52,865 nucleotides of DNA from Parachlorella kessleri (lineage: Eukaryota; Chlorophyta; Trebouxiophyceae; Chlorellales; Chlorellaceae), in NCBI GenBank assembly GCA_001598975.1, contig BBXU01001481.1:1-52865 (forward strand), given 5' to 3'. Below are positions 1-10,475 of the stretch, piece by piece. The notes below the pieces were generated by a model that was given only the letters and a program-made list of their open reading frames with translations, made no database searches and was not told the DNA's origin. The position numbers and the translations under genes were made by a program. How positions within the stretch are numbered: the stretch's first letter is position 1; each line of letters opens with the position of its first letter.

Positions 1-841
1 AGCCACCAGGCAGCACCGCAACTTGCGCTGCCCTGGCCGGCGTTACTGACCCCACGAAACAGCACCATCCTCCCCATTAACATGCCCTCCTGCTGCCCCT
101 GCCCCCACCTGGACATACACCGGCGACCAGCCCAGATTGGACTGGTGTATCTCCTCGCCTTCCAGGCCCAGCATCTTGGGTATGGAGGGACCACATATAT
201 CGATGTCCATCAGGCCGACCTGCAAAAGGCGTAAGCAGCCAGTTGATTAGTACAAACTAAAATTTGCCCAGCCTGACGGTTGCTCGGCAGCAGCATGGAC
301 CTCAACACCCCTCCACGAATCCTGCACTTAAAAACATGACTCCGCAGTAGGACCACTAGTCCACGCCAAAAGCACAGGCCACCCCTACAGAGTGCCGTAC
401 TCTGTCTCAGAGCAGCTATGAGGGTGCGAACACAAGGAGGAAAGAGAGCCCGGCTTGGCTCAGGGATGCACGCCGCTCCCACGCATCACCCACCTCCAGG
501 CCTCTGGCCGCCAAGGAGAAGGCCAGCTGCGCAGAGAAGGTGCTCTTGCCCACGCCGCCCTTGCCGGACAGCACCAGAATCACGTGCTTGATTGTGGCGA
601 GCCGCTCGGCGATGGCGGCCAGGTCGGGGTCAGGCCCCTTGGGTGCAGTCGCGCAAGCTGCCTGGTTGGGGCAGCCGGCACATGCTGAAGCCTTGCCGGC
701 CTCATCGCTTGATGCTCCTGGGCAATCTGCAGGGGCAAACTCGACCCAGTTTGCAACGTGCATCGCGGCGTGCGGTGGGGGTAGGCTTCCAGTAGGCAGA
801 GTGCTGCAGGATGCAAGCGTGGCATCTGAAAACTCGGCCAT
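1..841 (-). CDS. NBP35: NBP35-type cytosolic Fe-S scaffold ATPase (5' part; runs off left edge)
   Basis: P-loop NTPase scaffold that builds [4Fe-4S] clusters for cytosolic and nuclear proteins. Exon 1 is 841..494 (ATG at 841-839) and exon 2 is 219..109; both end in phase 0 at GT donors, and exon 2 follows a TTTTGCAG acceptor. The N-terminus has four cysteines spaced C-x13-C-x2-C-x5-C (Cys40, 54, 57, 63), the NBP35 N-terminal cluster motif that separates it from CFD1. The Walker A motif GKGGVGKST is at residues 93-101. Exon 2 carries the conserved [11 protein letters not shown] stretch followed by GWSPVYV. The rest, including the C-terminal CPxC motif, lies beyond position 1; the stretch 1-108 looks intronic, although a few residues there resemble the next conserved block. 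The frame is open further upstream only through a GTG, so the ATG at 841 is preferred. Confidence 0.9.
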
Positions 842-1509
842 GTTGCGACAACTCACGCTGGTTGGCTCCCTCTGGCACGTCTGTAGCCATCCTGAAACTC
901 GCTGTATGCAAAGTTGGCTGAAGGTTGCTGAAGTGATCGGGCAACCAGGGAAGTGATGGGAGGAGCAGCTCGAGTCTCAGAAGTGCTTCAATTCTCAGAT
1001 CGAAACGGTTCCACCTCCTTTGGACGCGCCTGGCTCAAGTCATCAAGCAAGGGTATCTTGAGATCCCTCGAGGGAATCGCGTGTTGTGTTTCTTGTTGTT
1101 CTAGTCCCTCCCTTTCTCTCTAGGGCATGCAAATCATGTACAGGGAAAAGAAAATATCTTGTAAGAGGCTGCCCACATAAAGGCAGGTTGCCTCAAGGGA
1201 AAATACCGAGCTGCTGACTGGGATTGACCAGCTCTCTTGGCACCTCGCTGGGACACACTGAAAGAACCAGGGTGCTGAACCGACCCCAGGCACCCTTTTC
1301 TAAGCTCGTCACGCAATCTTTTCATGCCGCTCCCAGCCTGTTACAATTGCCTCTGCCAGGACCTTTGCCCTGTGTACCTTCCTGCCAAGTTCAACGAAGC
1401 AATGTTACATGGGCGGCGACCAGTCGACGTGACTAGACGCATCCATAAAACAGCTCATCACAACCGTACCACACCTTCCGCGCAACCATGTGCAATCTGA
1501 AGCCCAACA
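842..1509. other. Intergenic: NBP35 upstream region and TLDc gene 3' flank
   Basis: No coding exon was recognised on either strand. The left half should hold the NBP35 promoter and 5'UTR (NBP35 is read leftward). The right half is the 3' flank of the TLDc gene, which is also read leftward. Pyrimidine-rich stretches occur near 1085-1125. Confidence 0.5.
1341..1409 (-). terminator. Two candidate TGTAA polyadenylation signals for the TLDc gene
   Basis: On the minus strand TGTAA occurs at 1345-1341 and at 1409-1405, about 105-170 nt past the TLDc stop codon. TGTAA is the standard poly(A) signal in chlorophyte nuclear genes; use of either copy is inferred. Confidence 0.4.
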
Positions 1510-4373
1510 TCAGCTGAGCCACCAGAGCTCCACAGCGCCTATAAGGAACTCCTCCTTGCTAGAGAGGCTGTCGTTGCCGAACGTGGCGCTCGTCCTGCTG
1601 ATCCCCCGGCTTAACTCCTCGTCAAGCCACAGCGCATACCTGCAGAGCAACCAGGGTTGAGGGAATGGCTTGACACAGCGACAGCCAAGAAATACATACT
1701 ATCCTGCCTCTTAGGGGGTGGGGCGCGGGGGTGGGCGGCCTTTCTACTTAAAAAAGGACCTCAAACGGGAAGGGGTGGACTAATATCCACTACTGTACAG
1801 AGCAGCGCAAAGAAGAAGGGTGGTGGACGGCAGCACTAGACACCTCAGGGCTGAGCCTATTAAACTACAAGCTCAGACTTGAAGGGAGATACAGCGACTC
1901 AAGATACCTGGGCTGATCCGTGTAAAACCACGGCAGGCGAAGCCCTTGCTTAGGTCAGCAGCAGCAGCACTGAGCCCGATACCTCTGCCCAAGGACTTGC
2001 ACTATCACAAACAAACCCAGCACACGGCTGGCACCCCGCTCGGGAGCAGATCCCGTTTGTTGGATGGTCCACTCACCCTCCTGCGCCCCCCACTGCGATG
2101 CCCTCTTGTCGGCCCCACATGAAGAAGTCGTTGCGCTGCACCCCCATCTTACGCCACCACCAGTACCAGGCCACCTGCGGCAGCCATGGCAGCTTTGGTT
2201 TTATTGCTGTTGCCATCCCTGTTTGGCGTAAAACCCATACCAACGACAGTTTGATAAATTGACACACCTCCCCTGGTGCAAGGCAAGGGGATGCCACATG
2301 CAGGGCGCTTGCACAGGGCGGAGTGGTGCAGGACGGCGGGGGATGGTGTGCTCACGTAGGCAGACACTGGCCGTGCCTTCAAATGGCCCAGCTTGCACGT
2401 CCCGCTTCTCGTTGTCTCAAAACCCACCTGCCGGGGTTCTAACTGAAACACAAAGGTTTCCCCAGTCCCGTAGTAGCGGTTGGACAAGCGCCAGGGCTCT
2501 GAGCAGAAAGAGCCAAATACATACCTGCATACGCGACCAAGGCACACATGCAAGTGAAGCAGAGGCAACGATTCTCGCTTTTGGCAGCCGAAAGCTCGCA
2601 CTCCAGGGCTAAGACATACCGCCAAAGGGTGGCCCAACGCCACTCAATATGACACACTTTGCGCTCCCATGATGCTTAAACCGCCCTGTCCAAGCCTAGC
2701 ACACAGCAGACAGTATCGGCAGCTGCACGTTGGCTTAAAACATGCTGCTGTGCACGGAAAGAAGGTATGTACGGCATGCCCACGCCAGGTTGGTCTCTGA
2801 GTCCCAAGGTAGTTACGGAAGTACCTGATCGCCAGCTTCCCCTTAAAAAGCCTTCCTCCCACCAACTCACTTGCCCATATCTCGCACCACCAGCATGGTC
2901 GGAGCCTTTCCCCGGCCTGCCCTCAGCAGCGTGTGCAGCGAGATGCCGTCCCGCAACGTGCTGTACAGCAGGCGCCAGCGGGCCTGACGGTGCCTGGTAG
3001 GCACAGAGGCTGCCAGTGCTCTGAGGTGGTCCTCGCCCATAAGGCTGCACCAGGCCAAAGGGAAGGGCATGAACTGTCTGTTGAGTCTATCTGTGGTGAT
3101 GCAGGCCGCCGCCGCCCAGCAGAGCGTGGTTAGAGCGGCCAAGCTGCACCGCACATTGACAGGAGACTGCCTGCGCAAGGGATCCTGCTAACCATGCTTG
3201 CACCAGCAACCCCAGACGGGATGAGAACTCTGTGGGATGACCTAGGGGCAAAGCAAGGTCTGCGCAATCAGCAGCCAGCGGCGCGCCAACACCATGCAGC
3301 TGCCAGGGTGTGTCCACCCCTGCATTTTACCGCGCTCCAAGACAAGCTCTGCCCCACACACATTGGGCCAACTGGGAACTTATCAACTGTCTTGACCTTG
3401 CAGGAACCTACGCCTTTTAGCAAGTTGAGAGGCCTGGGGGTAGACCGAATATTATGTAAGCAATACAATTGATCCTACCCAGCTCCTCGGCTTTCCCTGT
3501 CAGGCCACACCTGATCTGTCACTCCCTACCAGTCTCTCTGCGCACCTGCTCGGCTCGCTGAGCGTGGGAAGTGGGTGGTTCCCCGGCTCTAACAGCGCCG
3601 GCAGCGTGGTGGGCGCAAGCAGCGCCAGCTCGTCAGGCTGGGCTTCCGCCGCCCCATTGTCTTGTGGCTGCGCCCCTGGGTAGCTGCTGCTCCGCCGCCG
3701 CAGCTCCGGCGGCCCTGGTCCTCCTGCTACTTGCTGTTGTTTATGTCCCTCTTTCTGGTGTTGCTGTTGCTGCTGCTGCTCATCCTTTGCTGCTGGCTCC
3801 TGCTCGTCGTCGTCCTCGGTCTGCTTGGGCGACAGCGCCTGCAGCAGTGTGGGTATGCCTGGCAGGAACGGCACGCCTCCCAGCACACCGCCCCACCCCC
3901 GCCCCTGGCCTTCTTCAGCGGCATCAGCGCCTAGTGTGCTGCGGCTGCTTTGAGGCTGGCTGGGCGCTGCGCTCTGCGGCCGGCTGGTTGCACCACCTGA
4001 GCCGCTGCTGCGGGCTGTGAGATGGCCAGTGTCTGGGCTGCCCTCTCCGTCTGAAGCCGTTTGGTACTGCTCGTCCTCTTCCTCCGACCCTGTCAGGCCT
4101 GCGCATCGCCAGGGATCCCAGCTGGCTTAACATTGGGAGCCTGGATCCCTATATTGGGAAACGAGCTTGCTCGGCAAAATTGCACACAGAAAGAGCGCGC
4201 GCATCACCTCTTATGATGCGGAGGAACATTGCTTTAGCTCCTCCTTGCTGATCAGAGCCGCTCTCGGGCTGCTGCATCCTGCTGCCGGATTTGCTTGCAG
4301 GAGCAGGAGCCGTGGCCTCTGAATGCTTAACTTGTGGGGCTATGCAAAAGCAGCGCAGCATTGGACATTGCAT
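1510..4373 (-). CDS. TLDc-domain protein (Oxr1/TBC1D24-like fold), about 405 aa
   Basis: TLDc proteins are linked to oxidative-stress protection and to binding of the V-ATPase; the role here is inferred from family only. Exons on the minus strand: 4373..4208, 4098..3546, 3044..2871, 2524..2428, 2174..2077, 1639..1510; all phases join without gaps to a TGA. The first 240 residues are low-complexity (Ser/Gly/Pro-rich, an acidic run and a Gln run from CTG repeats near 3760) and are probably disordered. The TLDc domain fills the C-terminal part: WRLLYSTLRDG, PTMLVVRDMGK, YVFGSFCSEPW, YYGTGETFVF, the NDFFMWG block and ALWLDEELSRG, ending in a FGNDSL / EVW-like strand. ATG at 4373 is the first in frame; 4361 is an alternative. 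Exon 1 is the least certain part, supported by phase (1+2) only. Confidence 0.85.
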
Positions 4374-5319
4374 TGAAAGGTCCAAGACTTGCTAGTCAGG
4401 CACAAGCGGCGTCATCATGAGTAATCAGTCCGGGGGGGGGGGGGTAATTTAACAATGCCAGTGACGCAACAAGGTATTCAACCTCAACAGACCAGCTGAA
4501 CCATGGGTCAGACGGGCCATTGGCTCACCAGGATACGCTTAACTGACAATAACATGCTGCCAGCTCATCCGCAGCTCTGGTGCCAAGTGCTAACGGGCAC
4601 TGCATGCAGCAATGGGACATCATCCACTGGAAAGATCAAGCTCTTTGCACCATCACATCTTGCATTTGCCGCTGGTGTGGCCTGCTATACGCTGGAGGCA
4701 CAGCCTCACCAAAGCTCCTCCAATCTACACACAGTTTCCTATGATCATACTGGCACAATTTTAATACGTGGACGAAGTTGGCGGCTTACAAGGCTTCCAC
4801 AGGGGACATGGGGTACAGTCGAGGCGTTTGATTGTGGGGCATAACTGTTGCTCGAATGCATTACCTACATCTTCATGAATGCACTCCGCATCATAATAGC
4901 GATATTTATTGTCCCAATTTCAATAACTCCACGCCACAGCAAAGGTATGCGATTCAAGTCCCATTCTGAAGCTTAGTGTGGGGTGCAAAAGCAAGCGATC
5001 AGAGCATCACAGATGAGCAGCCTTATCTAGGCAAGGCACTGCAGTTCTTTATTGGTTACGGCAAGGAGGAGTGAAGGTGGCAACAACAACTACTCCAATC
5101 AGGAAGTGTCATGATTATGAATCAAAAGCAAGAATCGATGCTTGCTGCAGCTGGAAACAAGCACATAAGCAAAGCATGCCTCCGGGACAAGCACCAGCCT
5201 CCTCCTTTGCACCCAGCTGTGCCACTTTTCAGGTCATCAGGTGCACTACCCTGCCACCCCACACACACCGAACAAACAAGGGCCCTGCATCCCAGGGTAG
5301 CACGTTTCTACTTCCCCGC
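4374..5319. other. Intergenic: TLDc promoter side and DCAF7 3' flank
   Basis: A G run (about 4433-4443) lies just upstream of the TLDc start. An open frame at 4503-4844 (+) has no recognisable domain and no splice support, so it is not called. A minus-strand TGTAA (4791-4787) lies about 530 nt past the DCAF7-like stop and is a possible poly(A) signal. Confidence 0.45.
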
Positions 5320-8232
5320 TCACACCCGTAGGATCTGTGTCCGGTTGTTGAAACAGATGCCCACCCAGTCGGGGTGCGCAGCAGACCACTGCAGCTGGTT
5401 GATCTCAGCTCCCGCCAGGTAGGACAGGATCGGATCCAGGGGTGCCTCCCCCTGGCCCATGCCGCCGTTGGCAATACCCCCGCTCGTCAGGTCCCAGATG
5501 AGCGCCTGGCAGTCGTCGCCCGCCGAGCAGATGTGGTTGGCGCTGTGGGGCGCCCAAGAGATGGCATTGCAGGGCGCCTGGCAGTCATATGGGGGGGATG
5601 GAAGGGGGTTGAGTTAAGGCATAGCATCGCCGAAAAGGCATTCAGTAAGAGGCACCAAGAAAGGGTTGGTTTCGTTCTCCCTCCTGCAAACCACCACACA
5701 CTCACACGCCACAGCACCACCCAGACATCTCCACACACACCAACAACACCAGCACCTGCACAACAACAACACACGCTCACCCACAAACGCAGCCTTGGCC
5801 CCACCTGGTGCTTGGCCAGCTCCACGACCGGTATGGTGGGGAACCTGATGTCCAGCACGACAATGCGCGGCGACAGGAGCGCGGTGGCCGCCATGTAGCG
5901 CGGGTCCTGCCGGTTCCAGGCCAGCCGCAGCAGCGGGGTGTCGGGCTGGGGCGACTCATAGATGATGGTAGAGTGCTCCTTGTCCCTGAGAAAAGAACAC
6001 GATGCGGCGCGATGGGGCCGATTTCCTCAGTGTCCTGGCATGGCTTTTCAACTTGGCATGGTTCAGTCTGTCATGCCAGGAGCCAATTACGACCACGCAA
6101 CACCTCACGGGTTGGGGGGTACGGGCTGGCTCCAGCCATGCATGCCAGCAGGGCAACCACAACAGCCCACTTGCTTTCGCACCCTATGCCTTGTCAGCTG
6201 AGTAGTACCTGCTAACTTGCCTTGTCAGCACTAGAGCTTGCCTTGTATCTCAAAAGTCCGGGAGGACTATTTACCTGAGGTCGAAGACTCTCACGGACCC
6301 ATCGGCCGAGACGGACGCAAACACCCCCACTCCTCCCCAAGCGATGTCGTACACCTCCTTGTCGTGTGCAATGAGCTGCAACGCAGAGAGGGTTGAGGGT
6401 TAGGGCGGGACAAGCACATAAGGCATATTGCATAATAAGCCGGGCTGTGGTACAGCAGCAAGCGCGAAAGGAGGTGCTGAGTTCCAAGGCCTTAAGGTCA
6501 GCATATTGCATGGGGCAAACTTGACACCTTTGTGCAATGTTGTGCTTGCTGCCCCTTCCACTCCATACCAGCAAACCGGCCATCCCCTCGCTCAACTTAC
6601 TGCGCACCACCCCGTGCACAATGTCGCAGCCGGTGCATGCCAAGTCGAAGCAGACCCCAAGCTTGTACACGGACGAGGTCAATTGATCCATTCAGCCTCC
6701 TGCCACATGATCATCCTTGCTGTCACGGTCAATTTTCAAACCTGAGTATCGACCACCCCCTTCTCGATGTCCCAGATGGTGCATGTGGTGTCAATGGACG
6801 CCGTCCCCACCCGCTTTGGGTCGGCCTCATTCCAGTCAAAGGATGTGAGCGGCGCGCAGAACTCGCTGCTCTTGTTCTGCACGCAGGCGAGACGCGGAGA
6901 AGAACTAGGCAGTCAGGTGTGTGCCAGTCCCACGATGAAAGGGGCGGCAGAAGTCGGAGCAGGGACCCAGCAGAGTGCTTACCTTTTATGATAGAAGAAA
7001 AAGAAACACACTGTCTTCCACTCACAATGTGCTTTTGCACTGGTGGTGCTGCCGAGACTTTTGTCACGACAGTGTGGCATGCGAACTGGCTACAACGCAG
7101 GTGTGCCATGGTATGTGGCATGTATTGCTTAGGATGCCCTTCAAGGAAGCACCATCTCTCCTCTACAGCCGGCAACCCCCTCATTCCTAACCGCCGCAAA
7201 CGCAGGACGCCCCACCCCATGTTCGCTACCAAGCCAGGCTGCCCCTTCTCCCACTGAACATGATCACCTGTCTAGGTAGAAGAACGACTAGAAGTTCAGC
7301 AAATGAAGCCACGCTAACTCACATTGTTGAGCAGCTTCTCCAGCGCCACGCCCTCATCAGTCACCCGCCACAGCCGCAGGAAGTCGCCAGTTGTTGCCAG
7401 CAGGTCGGGTCGGCTGCCTTCCATGTCGGGTATGAACATGACCTTGGTGGGCGGGTAGGGGTGCTGGAAGGTGTGGCGGGGGTTGCTGCGCAGCCCCAAG
7501 CCATCCTCGTCGACTGCAAAGGAAAGGGATGGGTGCAGCTGGGGTACCCCAATGTGGGCACCTGAACTAGGGCTGGGAGAGTTTCCCACACCTGGCTCCC
7601 ACTCCTCTTCCCCCAAACTTGGGCCCTCCCTATCGACCCCCGGCGGGTGCCCTTCTATTGTTGCCACAGATATTCTCCCTGCCCTGCTCTCGCTGTCACT
7701 TGCATTCCACTATGGGATCCACGGTCCTAATAGTGGAGCAATGGCCTGGAGTTGCCGCGCAGAGCAGACCCCTCCTCAAACGCCGCAAGGACGGGTGCAA
7801 GTTATCTGCCAGGCTCGCTTGTGCTCTGGTGTCTGCTATCATGCTAGGCGCTGCATGCCGGCTGCACTCTACGCTGCCATGCTCAGTACTGCCACCCATG
7901 CAACTGCAAATCACCCCACCCCACAAAGGCTGTAGCTTACGTGAGATAATCTCGACCCGGTTGTTATAGTCCTCCACATAGCTCCCCACGGCCAGCCGGA
8001 AAGGCTTGTCAGGCCGGACCTGCACAGCGTCCACACCTTCATAACCTCAGAGCTCACTTTGCCAGCCCTTGCAGGCCAGAGCCTGCCTCTCATACGAAAA
8101 CAAAGGGAAGCTGCGGAAAGCCAAGCACGAGAGACTCCAAAGTGTGGCATCAGGGGTGGGGGCACTTACACTCCAGTTCATGGCATACACAAGCGTGGGG
8201 CTATCATAGGTGTGTATCTCGGCCCTCTGCAT
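5320..8232 (-). CDS. DCAF7: WD40-repeat protein of the DCAF7 / LWD / AN11 family, 335 aa
   Basis: A seven-bladed WD40 scaffold. Animal DCAF7 is a CUL4-DDB1 substrate receptor and kinase adaptor, and plant LWD1/2 and TTG1 relatives act in the circadian clock and in MYB-bHLH complexes. Exons: 8232..8170, 8019..7941, 7513..7323, 6876..6742, 6375..6275, 5985..5805, 5577..5320; every junction keeps phase and the total of 335 aa matches the roughly 342 aa typical of the family. Diagnostic blocks are [106 protein letters not shown], and the C-terminal [15 protein letters not shown]. Near-identity along the whole length argues for the DCAF7/LWD branch rather than TTG1. It shares a 553-bp divergent upstream region with the lumen-protein gene. 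Confidence 0.95.
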
Positions 8233-8785
8233 GGTTACAGGAGCCCTTGGCCCAGCCAGCTAAATGTCCTGCTGTCCTCGCCCTCTGTATTAGGTAGCTG
8301 GCTCAACCCCTGCGCGGTCCCTTTTCATGATACAACGTCCTCTTTGCAGTTGGCCACAAAGGCCCGGGCTTAGATTACACGCTATTTTTCAGCACAGTGG
8401 GAACCGAGAACTCATGACGTTGGTTAACAGCAGAAGGGATCAATGCAATTGGCAATCGGGTGTGATGGAGTTTTCTCTCCCAGGCTTCAATTCTTCCTGC
8501 TGCGAACAAGTCCAGCGTGGCTTTGGCGGGGGTCTTTTGCACCTCATGCTTCACCTCACCAGGCTGCGTCCGATGCAGCGATTGGCTAGTGCCGTTCTTG
8601 ACGTTACTGCCTCCTGCACACCAACTTAAACTTGAAGGCTCTCGGTCTGATAAGGTGAGGCACTCCGTTTCACAGATAGGCGTATTAGCCTCGATCAGTA
8701 GCGCGGCGCTGTGTGTCGACGTTGATCGTGTCTTGAGCAATAGCTGATACCCAGTCGGGTACCTGGGCCTGCTGCTTGCAGCACC
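8233..8785. promoter_or_regulatory. Divergent promoter region (DCAF7 leftward, lumen protein rightward)
   Basis: The two start codons face away from each other across 553 bp with no exon between. Both 5'UTRs and both promoters must lie here. No defined element could be assigned. Confidence 0.55.
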
Positions 8786-9823
8786 ATGCAGGCTGTCGCT
8801 GCTCCCACAAGGCCCGCGGCTTTCACCGCCGCCAGGAAGCCCTCTGCCCGCCCGGCGACTCGCCTTCACGCGCTGAAGGCAGTAGCCCAGCAGCAGCCTG
8901 AGAGCGAGGCACAGTGGAGGCTGCAGCGCCGCTCACTTGCCAGCCTGCTAGCTGCTGCACCGGCGCTGCTGCCTGCCAGCCGCGCGCTTGCCCTACTGCC
9001 TGACGATGACGATGAGGAGCTAATTGAGAAGGCGAAGGCCGGTCGCAAGGCTCGGCTCGCAGCGGAGCGCGAGACGCAGCGGGCTTACGAGCGTGCTGCT
9101 GGCTATGTTAGCAGGTGTGACTGCTCTGCAAGGAGGGGGAGGGGTGATAGCATCCCGCAATACCTAAACAGGCTCGGCGTCAGTGCTTGTGACCTACTTG
9201 TACGCATGCTGACTCCTATTGAGCAACAGAGTCACTGAACATCTACCTTATTCGACCGTGCAGGGCAGACGAGAAGAGCCTCATCAGCGTGCAGAAAGCG
9301 GTGAATAGCCTTGCCAAGTCTGGCTCGCAGCTGGAGGCTGGTGACCTGCCGGGAGTGGCCAGCGCTGTTAGGTGAGGCGTGCACTGTCAAGTGGCAGGGA
9401 TGCTTTGTAGCCAAATACACCAATTTTGCGCGAGTGTACAGGGCAGTTTCTGTCCTGGGGGACCCAGGCAGCTACAGAGCCCTCTAAATCTACCTCTTTG
9501 TTAGCTTCCACATATTTGCGGCTGCTGTACTTATGCTGGCTTACCGGCAAGTGTTTGTCAGTGATTGATTTGCTGACCCTGATGTGCCCGTTCGCTTCTG
9601 CAGCGAGGCTGCCACGGAGCTGCGCAGCGCGTCCTCTGCCCTGTCGTTTGATGACGCCAGCCAGAGCTCTGCGGACAAGCTGCTGGCCAGCCTGTCCTCC
9701 CTGGAGTCGGCTGCCAAGGGTGGCGACGCACGCGGCGCTAAGAAGGGCTTTGTTGCAGCGGTGGGCGCGCTGCAGAGCTGGGTGGGCAATGCCGGCATCA
9801 AGGGCTCCATCAAGGGCCTGTGA
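8786..9823 (+). CDS. Thylakoid lumen protein with twin-arginine transit signal, 218 aa
   Basis: Exons 8786..9114, 9264..9371, 9604..9823, phases consistent. The first ~45 residues look like a stroma-targeting peptide (Ala, Ser, Arg-rich, no acidic residues). A lumen signal follows: Arg48-Arg49, a hydrophobic run of about 17 residues and an A-L-A cleavage site at residues 67-69, which implies Tat-dependent import into the thylakoid lumen. The mature part (about 149 aa, near 16 kDa) starts with an acidic run (DDDDEE) and is alpha-helical, with SVQKAVNSLAKSGSQLEAGD and a C-terminal block ending GIKGSIKGL. From memory this is closest to the small lumenal proteins grouped with TL16.5/MPH2, which protect photosystem II under high light. 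The targeting is firm; the family name is tentative. Confidence 0.8.
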
Positions 9824-10475
9824 GAGCAGCAGTTCAGTGGTATGGCTGGTGGTTTCAAAACTGTCAGCAGGCCGCGAGAGAGGGACAGTCAGAGAGCTTG
9901 GCTGACCTTGACGTGTCCCCTTACTGGTGGAGGCTGGGCGACCTATACCCTGCACTTGTCTTGTCTCACTTCCTGGGACAACTATTGCGATTGTTTGGGC
10001 AATTTTCCCGGACACTGCCCTTGAGAAGACAGAGCAGGATTGGTTTTGAGGTTTTGGACGACCTGTGTGGTTGCATGTGCAAAATGGGAGGTAGGAGATA
10101 ACGTCAGCCTTGAACAGGCAGGATCTTTTTGCGAAATCCCTGTCATAAGGAAGGCGGCTGGTGAGGGTCCACGTGGACATGCATAATCTAGCTCCTGCCC
10201 CCTGCTTCCCTTGCCACACCCTGCCCTTCCTGTTGTCCCACGAAGAAGTCTCCCTCTGCCCTGCTGTCATGCATGGGCAGGAGTTGTTAGGCAGCCTGTC
10301 CCTGCTGTGCAATGTTCCACCTGCATGCAATACTGCACCAGCGGGAGCCCCTTGCCGCCATGCGAGTTTGAGAAGGAACAACAACTCCAGCACACACGAT
10401 CGCTCAGCTCGTGTCAGTAGCTCAACCAACTCCGAAGGATCACTTGCCTCCTGGATTGTGACACCATCAGCAGAC
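9824..10475. other. Intergenic: lumen-protein 3'UTR and NAP1 promoter
   Basis: Tandem same-strand spacing of 652 bp. No exon, RNA gene or clear TGTAA signal was recognised. A 369-codon open frame on the opposite strand (9368-10477) is antisense to the last lumen-protein exon and is judged a shadow. Confidence 0.5.

Noticed and set aside
4503..4844. 113-codon plus-strand frame upstream of the TLDc gene
   Set aside because: Composition and lack of domain give no support; it lies in the expected 3' flank of the DCAF7 gene.
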